DNA from: Pelargonium nanum
Taxonomy: Eukaryota > Streptophyta > Magnoliopsida > Geraniales > Geraniaceae
Length of the DNA: 21,982 nucleotides
Direction of reading: 5' to 3'
Assembly (NCBI GenBank): GCA_036897485.1
Contig: JAYMTF010001660.1
Location: 1 to 21,982, forward strand
Shown here one piece after another: positions 1 to 9,139 of the stretch (its first letter is position 1; each line of letters starts with the position of its first letter). A program made the position numbers and the translations under genes. The notes beneath the pieces were generated by a model. The model saw only the letters and a program-made list of their open reading frames with translations. It searched no databases and was not told the origin of the DNA.

Positions 1-76
1 CCAGAAAGATGGAGAGCTTTCGGATGACATGGAAGGTTACTTGGGGTAGCAAGTATGTTCATTAAGGTAATTGACA

Positions 77-210
77 CTTTGTCGTACGACGACGGGCTTA
101 GCGTATGACGCCGAACTTGGCTTACGACAACGGACTTGACGTACAATGGCAGACTTGATGTACGACGACATACTTGGCGTACGACGATGGGCTTGGCGTA
201 CGACGATGGG
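77..210. repeat. 19-bp minisatellite, about seven units
   Basis: Seven head-to-tail units run from 77 to 210. The first is 20 bp and the others are 19 bp. The cleanest unit, CTTGGCGTACGACGATGGG, occurs twice without change at 173-191 and 192-210, and earlier units diverge at several positions. An eighth partial unit begins at 211 and breaks down into related GACGTTGG motifs up to about 315. The tract is clearly richer in GC and CpG than the DNA after 360. Both strands are open for 60-97 codons, but the predicted proteins are simple repeats of the minisatellite, so I do not call a gene. Confidence 0.85.
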
Positions 211-360
211 CTTGGCGTCACCGAGTGACGTTGGGCGTAGGTGACCTTGGTTGCGATCATCGACATTGGGAGTACGTAATAGATTTGAGCGCTGCCGAGC
301 GACGTTGGTCGTTGTTGATGCTTTTATCATTCACATCTAAAACGGCATTCTTTTGACTGT

Positions 361-947
361 ATTTGATGTAATTTTTTTTAATGAAATACAATGTTTTTTC
401 TGATGTGGTAGACGCATGTTGACTTTGTATATGAGGTGTCGTGATAACATGTCAACAGATGCTGACGTGGTACCTAAAAACCAGGTACAACCGGTGGAGT
501 ATGTTTAATAGATAAAAATAATGGTTTACAATAGTTTAAACAAGAGAAAATCTTGATTATGAACTAAAAAAAAGTGGTGTAAGTTTAGAAAACACAAAAC
601 TATTTAACCCTACTTTTATAGCATGTCTTATGTTTTTTGTATTTCCTTTTCTTCTTTGAAAAAAACATCCCCATTGAGAAGAAATTTGTATTAAAATTGT
701 GCATCCACCAACTTACTATTTACATTAGATTTTGTGTTGCTATGCTCGGTGTATGTGAGCTTGCGTGAAGCTAACCAGAAGAGAAGTTTGACAAGTAACG
801 GTCCATTTCAAGAAGTTTACAGTTGGGCCACACAAATTGACCCCAAATAATTTCCATCCTCACAAATCTGACCACTAGTTTTCATAAAAATTAACTAAAA
901 AGATTCGGAGTCATACACAAACATACCGTAGTAGTCAACAGACACAG
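361..947. other. Upstream region of the ABC transporter gene, no gene seen
   Basis: This stretch is AT-rich with homopolymer runs and no coding potential. It lies just upstream of the TATA-like box at 948 and is presumably the distal promoter of the ABC gene. A short inverted pair, GGTAC at 470 and again near 482, could form a small hairpin. I recognise no specific regulatory element. Confidence 0.5.
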
Positions 948-961
948 TATATATATAAATA
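948..961 (+). promoter_or_regulatory. TATA box and CT-rich leader of the ABC transporter gene
   Basis: A TATATATATAAATA tract lies about 140 bases before the ATG at 1102. A pyrimidine tract with about eight CT repeats follows at 1023-1037, which is common in plant 5' leaders. Transcription would start around 980-990 if the usual 25-35 base spacing holds, giving a leader of roughly 115 bases. The box is seen in the sequence, and the start site is inferred. Confidence 0.6.
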
Positions 962-1101
962 TGAGATCCTGATTGGTTGGCGTGGCGCCCAAGAAGTCCA
1001 CAGTAACAGACCTCATTCACAACTCTCTCTCTCTCTCCAATCCATCACTGGCTCTTCTTGTTGTGCTCTGAGAAAAAGCATTTGATTACAGATTTGAAGC
1101 T

Positions 1102-4100
1102 ATGCATGGCTATGGAGGCGATAGGGCTCCTCTTCTGGATCGCGGTGGAGTATGTGCTTTTTCATTTCCATTTTGTTGTTTTTGTGTTGCGATTCAGTGC
1201 AGGATTTGATTTTGGGTGATGGATTTGTTGAGATATAGGGAGGTGGAGGGAGGAAGAGATACGATACCTCCGTGAATGGTGATTCCACAGCCACAGACCT
1301 TGAGCATGGAGATGCTGTCCCGGTAATGCTAATTCTAACGCCTATTTTACTCATCTCTTTCACTCTCTCTTATTTTTCTTCTTTCCTTTTTAGAAAATTA
1401 CTTGCATTTTTGGACTGATTATCTTCTCAAATTTCAATTTCAGGCTGCAAATGTGGGGTTTTGCAGGGTGCTCTCACTTGTAAGTAACTAAAATCTTAAG
1501 TTGATAGTTGAAGACCTTGTTTATACTTTAATATTATATTCTAACACGCTCCTCACATACAAGCCCATTATAGGTTTGCAAGTACTGGATTGATGATAGA
1601 TAATAGAGTATCCGGTTTATTCACGTTATAACTTTTAGCGGGTGGACTAATGAGAGAGATATGAACTCATTCCATTTTTTTTGCTTTGTTAGCGAAGAGA
1701 GGTAGTTAGTAGATAGCCCACTGTGGCTTAAGAGGCATATAGAAAGCTAAAAAAAGAAAGACAAGAAGTAAAGAGAGATAATAGATAGATTTGAGAAATT
1801 ATTTTGGGGGTGTCAGTGTTCGAACTTGTGACCAAAGAAACGAGACAAGAAGCCGGAAGAGAGAAAATTTATATATTTGAGAAATTATACTTCGGGTGTC
1901 ATGAACCAAACTTGCACATGCTCTGATATCATGTTAGATAAGCAACTCAACTAAAAGGTTAAACTGACGGTTGAAGTTCTCATTTACACTTTATTAGTAT
2001 ATTCCAACAATCTCATGTGATTGATGCTTGCCAATCCTTTGAGTTTTCTGTTGATGCTGTTGACATCATTATTTATATTCACTTTGCAGGCGAAGCCTGA
2101 TGCCGGGAAGCTTGTTGTTGCTACCTTTGCTCTTCTCCTTGCATCCACATCAAGTATACTTATTGTATGTGGGATCTTAATTTAGATCATTTGATTTTGA
2201 ACTTGTTTAATGGGTTTCATTCAAGTAAGCCTGCGTGTGTGTGATTGTTGCAGCCTAAATTTGGTGGGAAGATCATAGACATAGTGTCGGGAGATACTGA
2301 AACACCTCAACAGAAAGCTGCTGCTCTAAATGCAGTCAATAGTACCATATTAGAAATCTTTCTGATTGTTGTTCTCGGGTATGTGCCATTGAAAATGTTG
2401 GTTTTAAGTAATTTGCATACTGAAGTTGTTCTTGGGTATGTGCCATTGAACAAAAGCATGCAACTGTACATCAGTGGACTGATTAGCATTTTGGATTGGA
2501 GCTTCTAAAACTCAAAGTTGTTAATATTGAAAAACAAATTGTTCATTTCATCCAAGCCTCGAGTTCTTATTGTATTACAATGGTACTGACAATTTGTGTC
2601 AATTTTCCTCGGTTACTTTCCAGATCTGTTTGCACAGCACTTCGTGCATGGTTATTTACTTCTGCTAGTGAAAGGGTTGTCGCTCGGTTGAGAAAGAACT
2701 TATTTAGTCACCTCATGCACCAGGTTTAACATTCTCACGCATTAGTCAATTATGTGATGTTTTCTTGTTGATATATGTACCTCATATGTTTGGTTTATTA
2801 CAGGAGATAGCCTTCTATGATGTTACTCGAACAGGGGAGCTCCTAAGTAGGCTATCTGAAGATACACAGATCATTAAAAATGCAGCAACTACAAATCTCT
2901 CTGAGGCTCTAAGAAATCTATCCACTGCATTTATTGGTCTTGGATTCATGTTCACGACATCATGGAAGTTAACATGTAAGAACTCAAATATTAAAGTAGC
3001 TTTATATTACCTTTCATTAAGCACCCATTGTTGCTCATTGTAACTTGTACTTTTCAATAAAAACTTCAGTGTTGTCCCTCGCTGTTGTGCCGCTGATATC
3101 TGTTGCTGTACGTAGATTTGGCCGCTTTCTTCGTGAACTTTCACACAAAACCCAAGCTGCAGCTGCAGTAGCTGCTTCAATTGCCGAGGTATGGTTGTGC
3201 TAATTATTTGCTTGTGTGGACCAAGACTTCAGTTCAAGTGTCACTGAATGCAGTAATTTTATGATGGATACTCTTTCATATAATGCTGTTAATGTGATTG
3301 TTGTATTGTAGCTAATTCTAGTTCCATGTAGTGTGTTGCTTGCAATATATATGGAAGTTCTACTGACAAAAATTAACTCTGTTTCTATTAGAAGTAGTAT
3401 TAATTATTCATTCCTTACCATAAATTTCTGTCAAGATTATTTCTAAATGGTTGTCAACATTTTTTTTGTTAGTTAAGTAAGAATAATTACATGTCAAGCA
3501 CTTAAGGATTAAGCTACTTATGCAAAATGTGCAATTGTTGAATAGGAATCTTTTGGAGCCATACGCACAGTAAGGTCTTTTGCACAAGAAGGGTATGAAA
3601 TATCACGGTACTCTGAGAAAGTTGATGAGACATTGAAGCTTGGAGTTAAACAAGCTGTGAGTTCCTTAGTGCTTTTCTCTCTTTTACGCTGAGATAAGCT
3701 ATCTTGTTGTGAATTTTAAAATTTATAGTACTATGAGAATAGTACACTTTCCTTCTACTTCCGACATTCCAATTTTATTTATTTTTGTTACAGAAAGTGG
3801 TTGGACTTTTCTTTGGAGGTCTCAATGCAGCATCAACACTATCGGTAATTGTTGTAGTGATATATGGAGCTAACTTGACAATCACAGGTTCCATGACTCC
3901 TGGTGCACTTACATCCTTCATTCTTTACAGCCTCACAGGTACTTTGTTTGTTAAATTTTTAGTAGCTCCATTTTCTTATGTGGGGAGATTCATCAATTTA
4001 TGTTATTAATTTGTGGGTAAATTGCACAAAATTGTACGAAACTTTGCACGTGTTGAATGTAGCTACATTGAGCTTTAAAGTGAATCATTTTACTACACTT

Positions 4101-7100
4101 ACTCTAAATAAGTTGCAACGTTAATAAGGTTTTATTTTTCAGTAAAAAGACAAAAATGCCCCTCCATAGGTTGATTTTCATTACACGAAACTACAATGAA
4201 CTTTGCACATGTTGCACACAACTACATTGAATTTTAAAGTGGAACAACTAACTGCACATAATTTTAATGGAAAAATTATTTTAGGGGCATTTTTGTCTCC
4301 TTAATTAAAAGTTAAGACTGTTATTAACTGTCCAACTTATACAAAATAAATGTGTAGTTAGTTGTTCTTCTTTAAAGATCAATTTAGTTGGGTGCAACAA
4401 GTGCAAAATTTAATGCAGTTTTTTGCAATTTACCCTTAATTTGTATATTTCATGAAAGGTCCAGTCCAGTATATATTTGACTTCATACAAATAATTGCAC
4501 TTGTAGTTGGATCCTCTGTATCTGGGCTGTCAGGATTATATACTGTAGCAATGAAAGCCGCAGGAGCTAGCAGACGGGTTTTTCAGCTTTTAGATCGTGT
4601 ATCATCCATGCCGAAGTCTGGAAATCGTTGCCCTCTAAAGTAAGTTGATCATATTTTCTTTCTTCGCCTTCAAAATAATTTATTAGGATGATATGTAATG
4701 CATAAATATGATATCCAACCAGAAGAGACGTCTAGGTAGCATTCAGATTAAATTCTTTAGAATGGGGGCAAGAATCAACAATGAGAATCCGTCATTCCCA
4801 TGACCAAATCATTCAAACATGAAGAATGTAAATCTCATTCTTGATTCTCGTTCCTTAATGTCATTTTTAATCCAAATGCTACCTTGTATGATCGTATCAT
4901 TATGCCTAGAAGAAATAGCTCTGCATTGCTTCATAAAACATGGTATGTGCCCAGTGGTGGGCAAAACTCTTGCCGATGTTAAACGAAACATTGTACAAAC
5001 TTGATGGTTATGTACGTACCCTAACATGAATCTTCAGTCATTTATAAAAAAAAAAGTCTCAAATTATCATGGATCTCTAAAAATATCGTTGCTGCTTATA
5101 TTTTTCCAACTTTTTGTTGTATTTACTCAGTGTCTTCTATGTTTAATATTATTTGTGCCTCAATTTGTTTTCGATAGGATAAAAAAGAATCAGAAAAAGG
5201 CTTTATAAAACTAAGATTTTGTATGTGTTGCAGGATAAAAAATAAAACAGAATTAATAATTGTTTGTTTACAGTGATCAAGATGGCGAAGTGGAATTAGA
5301 TGATGTCTGGTTTGCCTATCCATCCCGCCCTAGCCATATGGTACTGAAGGTAATTATTGTCTTCCTTTAACTATATTTTAGATGTATTGGTGTGTACAAA
5401 GAGCATGTCTCATCAACCACGACATTTTGCTTACAGAAAGTGTCACATATTTTGTGAATTTCAGGGAATAACATTAAAACTTCAATGTGGCTCAAAGGTT
5501 GCCCTTGTTGGTCCCAGTGGCGGTGGAAAGGTGAAAGTCTTAAAAGTTTCCACAATACTACATATGTTTGATATTTTTATCTTCACAAAAACCGTATTCA
5601 TGTACATAAAGTAGGATACTTAAATCATTTCTTTGTATTTCTTGGTTTGCTGCAGACAACGATAGCAAACTTGATTGAAAGGTTTTACGATCCAATCAAG
5701 GGGAAGATAATGCTAAATGGAGTTCCTCTTGTAGAAATCTCACATGAACATTTGCACAAAAAGGTATTCTCAAACTCAACACCCTCCTCCCTTCAAAACA
5801 GAGCATTTATAAAACCATTAATTGTATGTGTACCTAGAAATACAGGCACGGTCCTAAAGTGGGCCAGACAAAGAAACTCACGCGTTCTTATTTTGCAACT
5901 TTTTATGTGGCTCTAACTTGTCCCACCAAGTGCCGAGATATGTTAGGGCCGACGAAAAGTAACTTGACAAGAACACGTGCATTTTTTTAACCTGGCTTGC
6001 AACTTAGTGGCACACGTAGACACCGAAAAAAGTTGCTAAATAAGAACGCATGTGTTTATTAGTCCGACCCATTTAGGCCCGTGGCCCGCATTGTCAGGTA
6101 TCACTTCACGTTTGGATTCTTAGATTTGAGTCAAATCAAATATTTGGATGGAGCCAAATTCAACTGTATTAAAATATATGTCTAGAACATGAGATTTCAA
6201 ATAACAACTCTTACCTTATTATTGAAACTCTATGGTATATATTTGAAATACAACATTTCAAATCTAAGAATCCAAACGGAAGCTAAGATAATTAGACAAA
6301 CAAATGTTTTGTTCCCTTATCTCATTAGTTGGATGCAACTTTTAAATAAATGCACAGATCAGCATAGTGAGTCAAGAACCTGTTCTTTTCAACTGTTCTA
6401 TAGAGGAAAACATAGCTTATGGATTTGAGGGCAAAATCAGCAGCGTCGATGTAGAAAATGCAGCTGTAAGTACTTCATTATTACCTTTTCCTGATCATTA
6501 ACTTTGACCTGAAAAAACCAATGGGCTCTAATCATTTGAGTGATGCAGAAAATGGCCAATGCACATGAGTTCATATCAACATTTCCTGACAAATACCAAA
6601 CCCATGTCGGGGAACGTGGAGTAAGGCTTTCAGGGGGTCAAAAACAGAGGGTAGCGATCGCTAGAGCCCTACTGATGAACCCGAAAATTCTTCTGCTAGA
6701 TGAAGCCACCAGCGCCCTGGATGCAGAAAGTGAATATCTCGTACAGGTGAAATCAGATTACTATATATTTAAGGATTCAAAGTCATTTTGGTCGCGAACT
6801 TTCAAAAAGTCACTGATTCACTCCTTGAACTTTAAAAAAATCACTTAGCTCCTCGAACTATGAGTTTTGGGGTCAAATAGCTCATGCAGTAAGTTCAAGT
6901 TAACTTTTCATTAACTTTGATGATGTGTCGTTGATGAGGAATTTAAAAATAAATAATTAAATATCTTACACACGGGTAAATTTTTAAAAATTAAAACTAA
7001 TTTAAATATATATTATGACACATGTCATTTTTTGATTGGTCTCAAAGTTCAAGGGCTCAAGTGATCAGTGATTTTTTGAAGGTTCAGGGACCTAAACTGC

Positions 7101-7384
7101 CTCTAATCCTATATTTAAATCGTTATGTTGTGTTCAAATAACTGCGGATTCTAATGTGAAAATTACATATATTGCATGCATAGGATGCCATGGATTCTCT
7201 GATGAAAGGAAGGACAGTTCTAGTGATAGCACATAGGCTATCAACAGTACAGAGTGCAGACACAGTTGCTGTAGTCTCAGATGGGCAGATAGTTGAAAGT
7301 GGAACCCATGAACAACTCCTCACCAACAATGGTGTCTATAGTGCATTAGTCAAGAGGCAGCTTCAAGCTCCCAAGGCACTATAA
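1102..7384 (+). CDS. ALS1: Half-size ABC transporter, TAP-like/ALS1 type (ABCB27-like), 17 exons, 634 aa
   Basis: Exons: 1102-1149, 1239-1322, 1444-1479, 2090-2164, 2254-2378, 2624-2723, 2804-2975, 3070-3188, 3546-3656, 3794-3938, 4507-4639, 5274-5349, 5465-5530, 5656-5763, 6358-6465, 6549-6746 and 7184-7384. They total 1905 nt with the frame kept throughout. All introns are GT-AG. The 634-aa product has one membrane domain with about six helices (near 60-82, 107-123, 195-208, 212-228, 293-315, 327-350) followed by one nucleotide-binding domain. Visible motifs are Walker A GPSGGGKT (424-431, split by intron 13), Q-loop SQEP (Q472), signature LSGGQ (529-533), Walker B ILLLDE (549-554), D-loop SALD and H-loop H585. 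All are intact, so ATPase activity is expected. A half transporter must dimerise. The closest family I recognise is Arabidopsis ALS1/ABCB27, a vacuolar-membrane protein needed for aluminium tolerance. D7-RAPLL-12 near the N-terminus fits a DxxxLL vacuolar sorting motif. The exon 1/2 junction is the least certain part. Substrate is inferred from family only. Confidence 0.93.
1480..2009 (-). mobile_element. TRIM-like miniature LTR retrotransposon in intron 3 of the ABC gene
   Basis: Two direct repeats of roughly 70-78 bp flank about 385 bp of noncoding DNA. On the minus strand the 5' repeat (2009-1932) starts TGTTGGAATATA and ends CTAACA. It is followed at once by TGATATCAGAGC (1931-1920), 11 of 12 bases identical to the initiator-methionine tRNA primer-binding motif TGGTATCAGAGC. 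Before the 3' repeat (1546-1480) lies a purine-rich stretch, GTGAGGAGCGTG, where a polypurine tract is expected. No gag or pol coding is present, which fits a TRIM. The two repeats have diverged considerably, so the insertion is old. The outer left edge coincides with the splice donor at 1480 and is hard to place exactly. No perfect 5-bp target duplication was found. Confidence 0.72.
2368..2450 (+). repeat. Duplicated exon 5 splice donor, 57-bp period
   Basis: A 26-bp segment spanning the end of exon 5 and the start of intron 5 (2368-2393) recurs at 2425-2450 with 25 of 26 bases identical. Each copy contains GGGTATGTG, so there are two donors, at 2379 and 2436. The offset is 57 bases, or 19 codons, and the interval has no stop in the exon 5 frame. 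Use of the second donor would therefore insert 19 residues after G123 without changing downstream sequence. Protein family conservation supports the first donor as the main one. Confidence 0.85.
4015..4435. mobile_element. Mutator-like MITE, 421 bp, in ABC gene intron 10
   Basis: The element is bounded by exact 9-bp direct repeats TTAATTTGT at 4006-4014 and 4436-4444, the target duplication length typical of Mutator-like elements. The ends are inverted repeats starting GGGTAAATTGCA, and similarity continues imperfectly for about 40 bp. Internally, motifs like TTTGCACNTGTTG and CTACATTGA recur in both orientations, so the whole element is roughly palindromic. It has no coding sequence and occupies most of the 568-bp intron. 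Confidence 0.85.
4734..4884. mobile_element. Small MITE-like foldback, 151 bp, in ABC gene intron 11
   Basis: The ends are 19-bp inverted repeats, AGGTAGCATTCAGATTAAA at 4734-4752 against its complement at 4866-4884, with 17 of 19 matching. The arms continue with loosely complementary GAATGAGAATC-type motifs. No clear target duplication was found, so the superfamily is left open. A related degraded sequence seems present at 17041-17186. Confidence 0.6.
5847..6083. mobile_element. MITE, about 237 bp, in ABC gene intron 14
   Basis: The left end reads CACGGTCCTAAAGTGGGCC. The reverse complement of the right end reads CACGGGCCTAAATGGGTCGG. Similarity continues into a shared GCGTTCTTATTT about 45 bp in. 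The interior has no coding sequence. I found no convincing target duplication, so it is a terminal-inverted-repeat element of unassigned superfamily. Confidence 0.65.
6109..6278. mobile_element. MITE, 170 bp, in ABC gene intron 14
   Basis: Perfect 21-bp inverted repeats lie at 6109-6129 and 6258-6278, with outer sequence CGTTTGGATTCTTAG. The interior is AT-rich, with further complementary TCAAAT/ATTTGA motifs. It sits 25 bp after the preceding MITE, so two separate insertions account for much of this 594-bp intron. Perfect ends suggest a fairly young copy. The target duplication is not clear. Confidence 0.72.
6773..7109. mobile_element. Mutator-like MITE, 337 bp, in ABC gene intron 16
   Basis: Exact 9-bp direct repeats TATATTTAA flank it at 6764-6772 and 7110-7118. 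The ends are inverted repeats beginning GGATTCAAAGTCATTTTGG on the left and GGATTAGAGGCAGTTTAGG on the right. Similarity extends about 60 bp through a shared TTCAAAAANTCACTGAT block. It is noncoding and fills most of intron 16. It shares target-site length with the intron 10 element but has different ends. Confidence 0.85.
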
Positions 7385-7560
7385 CAATATCTAGTCACTC
7401 TCATATAGCTAATCATGCTCAAATACATGTTATATAAGTTAATACTATCTAGGTCTCTTTGGATTGTGAAATCTAAATATTACTGACATCTACATTTTAG
7501 TTAAGTAGATTTTGTATATTTAGAAAATATTATGTTTCTTATGTTTCTTATAAGAAGAAT

Positions 7561-7566
7561 AATAAA
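7561..7566 (+). terminator. Candidate poly(A) signal of the ABC transporter gene
   Basis: A canonical AATAAA lies 177 bases after the TAA stop, in AT-rich sequence that probably forms the 3' untranslated region (7385 to about 7590). Plant signals are loose, so other nearby motifs could serve equally well. Confidence 0.4.
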
Positions 7567-7630
7567 GAATACAAGTTATGTTATTTTTTGTTTAAGTTAA
7601 ATCAAGCCGATGATAACATGTGATCCAGGT

Positions 7631-8050
7631 GGTGTCCGCTCACTCGAGAGAATTTTACGAAAAAATGTTCCCCGTCGAGGAGGGTATGTGCGGACGTACC
7701 TTTTGTTACACATAAAAATCTTCAAACGGTGTTGGATGACCTTGCAATACCCGTCGTTGGAATTGCGGTGGCATCCCGATCGAGCATTTAGGCGGTGTCC
7801 ACTCACTTGAGAGCGTGTCCCAAAAAGGGAGTCCTCTTTGAAGGGGTATATGCAGACATACCTTTTGAGACCCATAAAAACCTTCAAACGGATCGGATGA
7901 CATTGCGACACCCGTCGTTGGAATTGGTATGGTGTCTGCTCACTAGGGAGCGTGTCCAAAAAAAGGAGTTCTCACTGAGGGGGTACTCGAGGACGTGCCT
8001 TTCGAGATCTATACAAAATTTTCAAACGGTGTCAGATAACTTTGCAACAA
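7631..8050. repeat. Degenerate tandem repeat, three copies, period about 137-163 bp
   Basis: Copies start at 7631, 7794 and 7931 with GGTGTCCGCTCACTCGAGAG, GGTGTCCACTCACTTGAGAG and GGTGTCTGCTCACTAGGGAG. Each copy then carries a G-rich GGAGGGTATGT-like block, an ACGTACCTTTTG-like block, CATAAAAATCTTCAAACGG, and a variant of GGATGACNTTGCNA. The first two also carry CCCGTCGTTGGAATTG. Parts of both strands are open for up to 120 codons, and the predicted peptides repeat with the DNA unit. I do not recognise the family. It could be a fragment of a larger transposon or satellite, and it is GC-richer than its flanks. Confidence 0.75.
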
Positions 8051-9085
8051 TTCATACATGTCCTAATAAATTTGTGTGAATAGAGTGACCTGCTTAATCT
8101 AAAATTTGAATGGGGTATCCATATATTATTGATAACTTAGCCGCTTAGCCTAGGCCTCTTTTTAAGGAATCCAAAATATTATGTTCAGAATATTTAAAGT
8201 AACTAGCTGAAATGTTAACAAAAAATGATAAACGATATTTGTATCCTTGACGATGTATAAAAGATAAAAAGTATTTCTGCCTCTAACAGTTTGACATGTT
8301 TTCCGCTCAAGCAACTCGGTTTCATCAAATATTTGTCTCAATTTGAGCTAAGGCCGACGATCCGTAAAAATTTTACCCGAAAAGAGCCCACAACGAATCC
8401 AGTAATGGATAAATAGACCAAGACACAGAGACAGGTCAAACTTGAACAAACGATACCCGAAACGAAAACAAAGGCTTAGAAAATAGATCTTATTTCACAA
8501 AATAAAAATGTATCTTATTTCTTTTTTGAAACAATTTTTCTTTTCATTTATAAGATAATCATTCAAAGAAATGGACGTCCAATTTGCTATAAATTTTGAG
8601 ATTGTAACTATTTCATTCCCTGGTGAGTATTTCTTTTATTATTTGGTACATCGATGTTAATCAATTTGTTATTAATTCAAGATTGTACCCACTTAACAAA
8701 AAACAACATAAACTACAACATGAACTATTTGGGTCTATATTTATAAGTTCAAAGACTATTATTTTAAATTTTAAAAAAATTTCAAAGACTAAATTAGAGC
8801 TTTTTCCGACCACGCAACTAAGTCTTTGGAGAAAAAAAGGTCAAATGTCAATTGTTTGCCAGTGGCAGGTACAGGGTCAATCTTTGATAAGTAATAATAC
8901 CCACAAGACATTGCCAACTTTTAGCATAAAATCAGATGTACTAACTAATTAGGAGGAGACTAGAAAACACATGTTCTTATCGGACTACCTTTTTATCAAT
9001 TCTAACGTGCCTCGAAACACAACACTTGAGTTTCATTAAGCTGTCCCGTTTTAGGCTCACAGTCTAAAACTAATCATCTCGAGAA
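8051..9085. other. Convergent intergenic region, no gene recognised
   Basis: This AT-rich stretch lies between the 3' ends of the ABC transporter and rhomboid genes. It must contain the rhomboid 3' untranslated region on the minus strand, just left of 9086. An open frame of 109 codons at 8623-8952 (+) has low-complexity, lysine- and asparagine-rich content and no recognisable domain, so it is not called. Confidence 0.5.
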
Positions 9086-9139
9086 TCAGAAACGTCCCCT
9101 TTTAACTAGAACTCAGAATCGTCCCCTTTTAACTAGAGC
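9086..9139 (-). repeat. 27-bp tandem duplication of the rhomboid C-terminal codons and stop
   Basis: Two adjacent 27-bp units, 9113-9139 and 9086-9112, match at 25 of 27 positions. On the minus strand the first encodes the end of the rhomboid protein (ALVKRGRF and TGA). The second, immediately after that stop, encodes VLVKRGRF and a second TGA in the same frame. Confidence 0.85.

Noticed and set aside
37..330. A 97-codon minus-strand frame with repeated VVRQ motifs.
   Set aside because: It is a direct translation of the 19-bp minisatellite with no start context or homology that I recognise.
7597..7959. A 120-codon minus-strand frame with a repetitive predicted protein.
   Set aside because: Its repeats follow the DNA tandem unit, other frames there are open too, and no domain is visible. 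It is best explained by the repeat itself.
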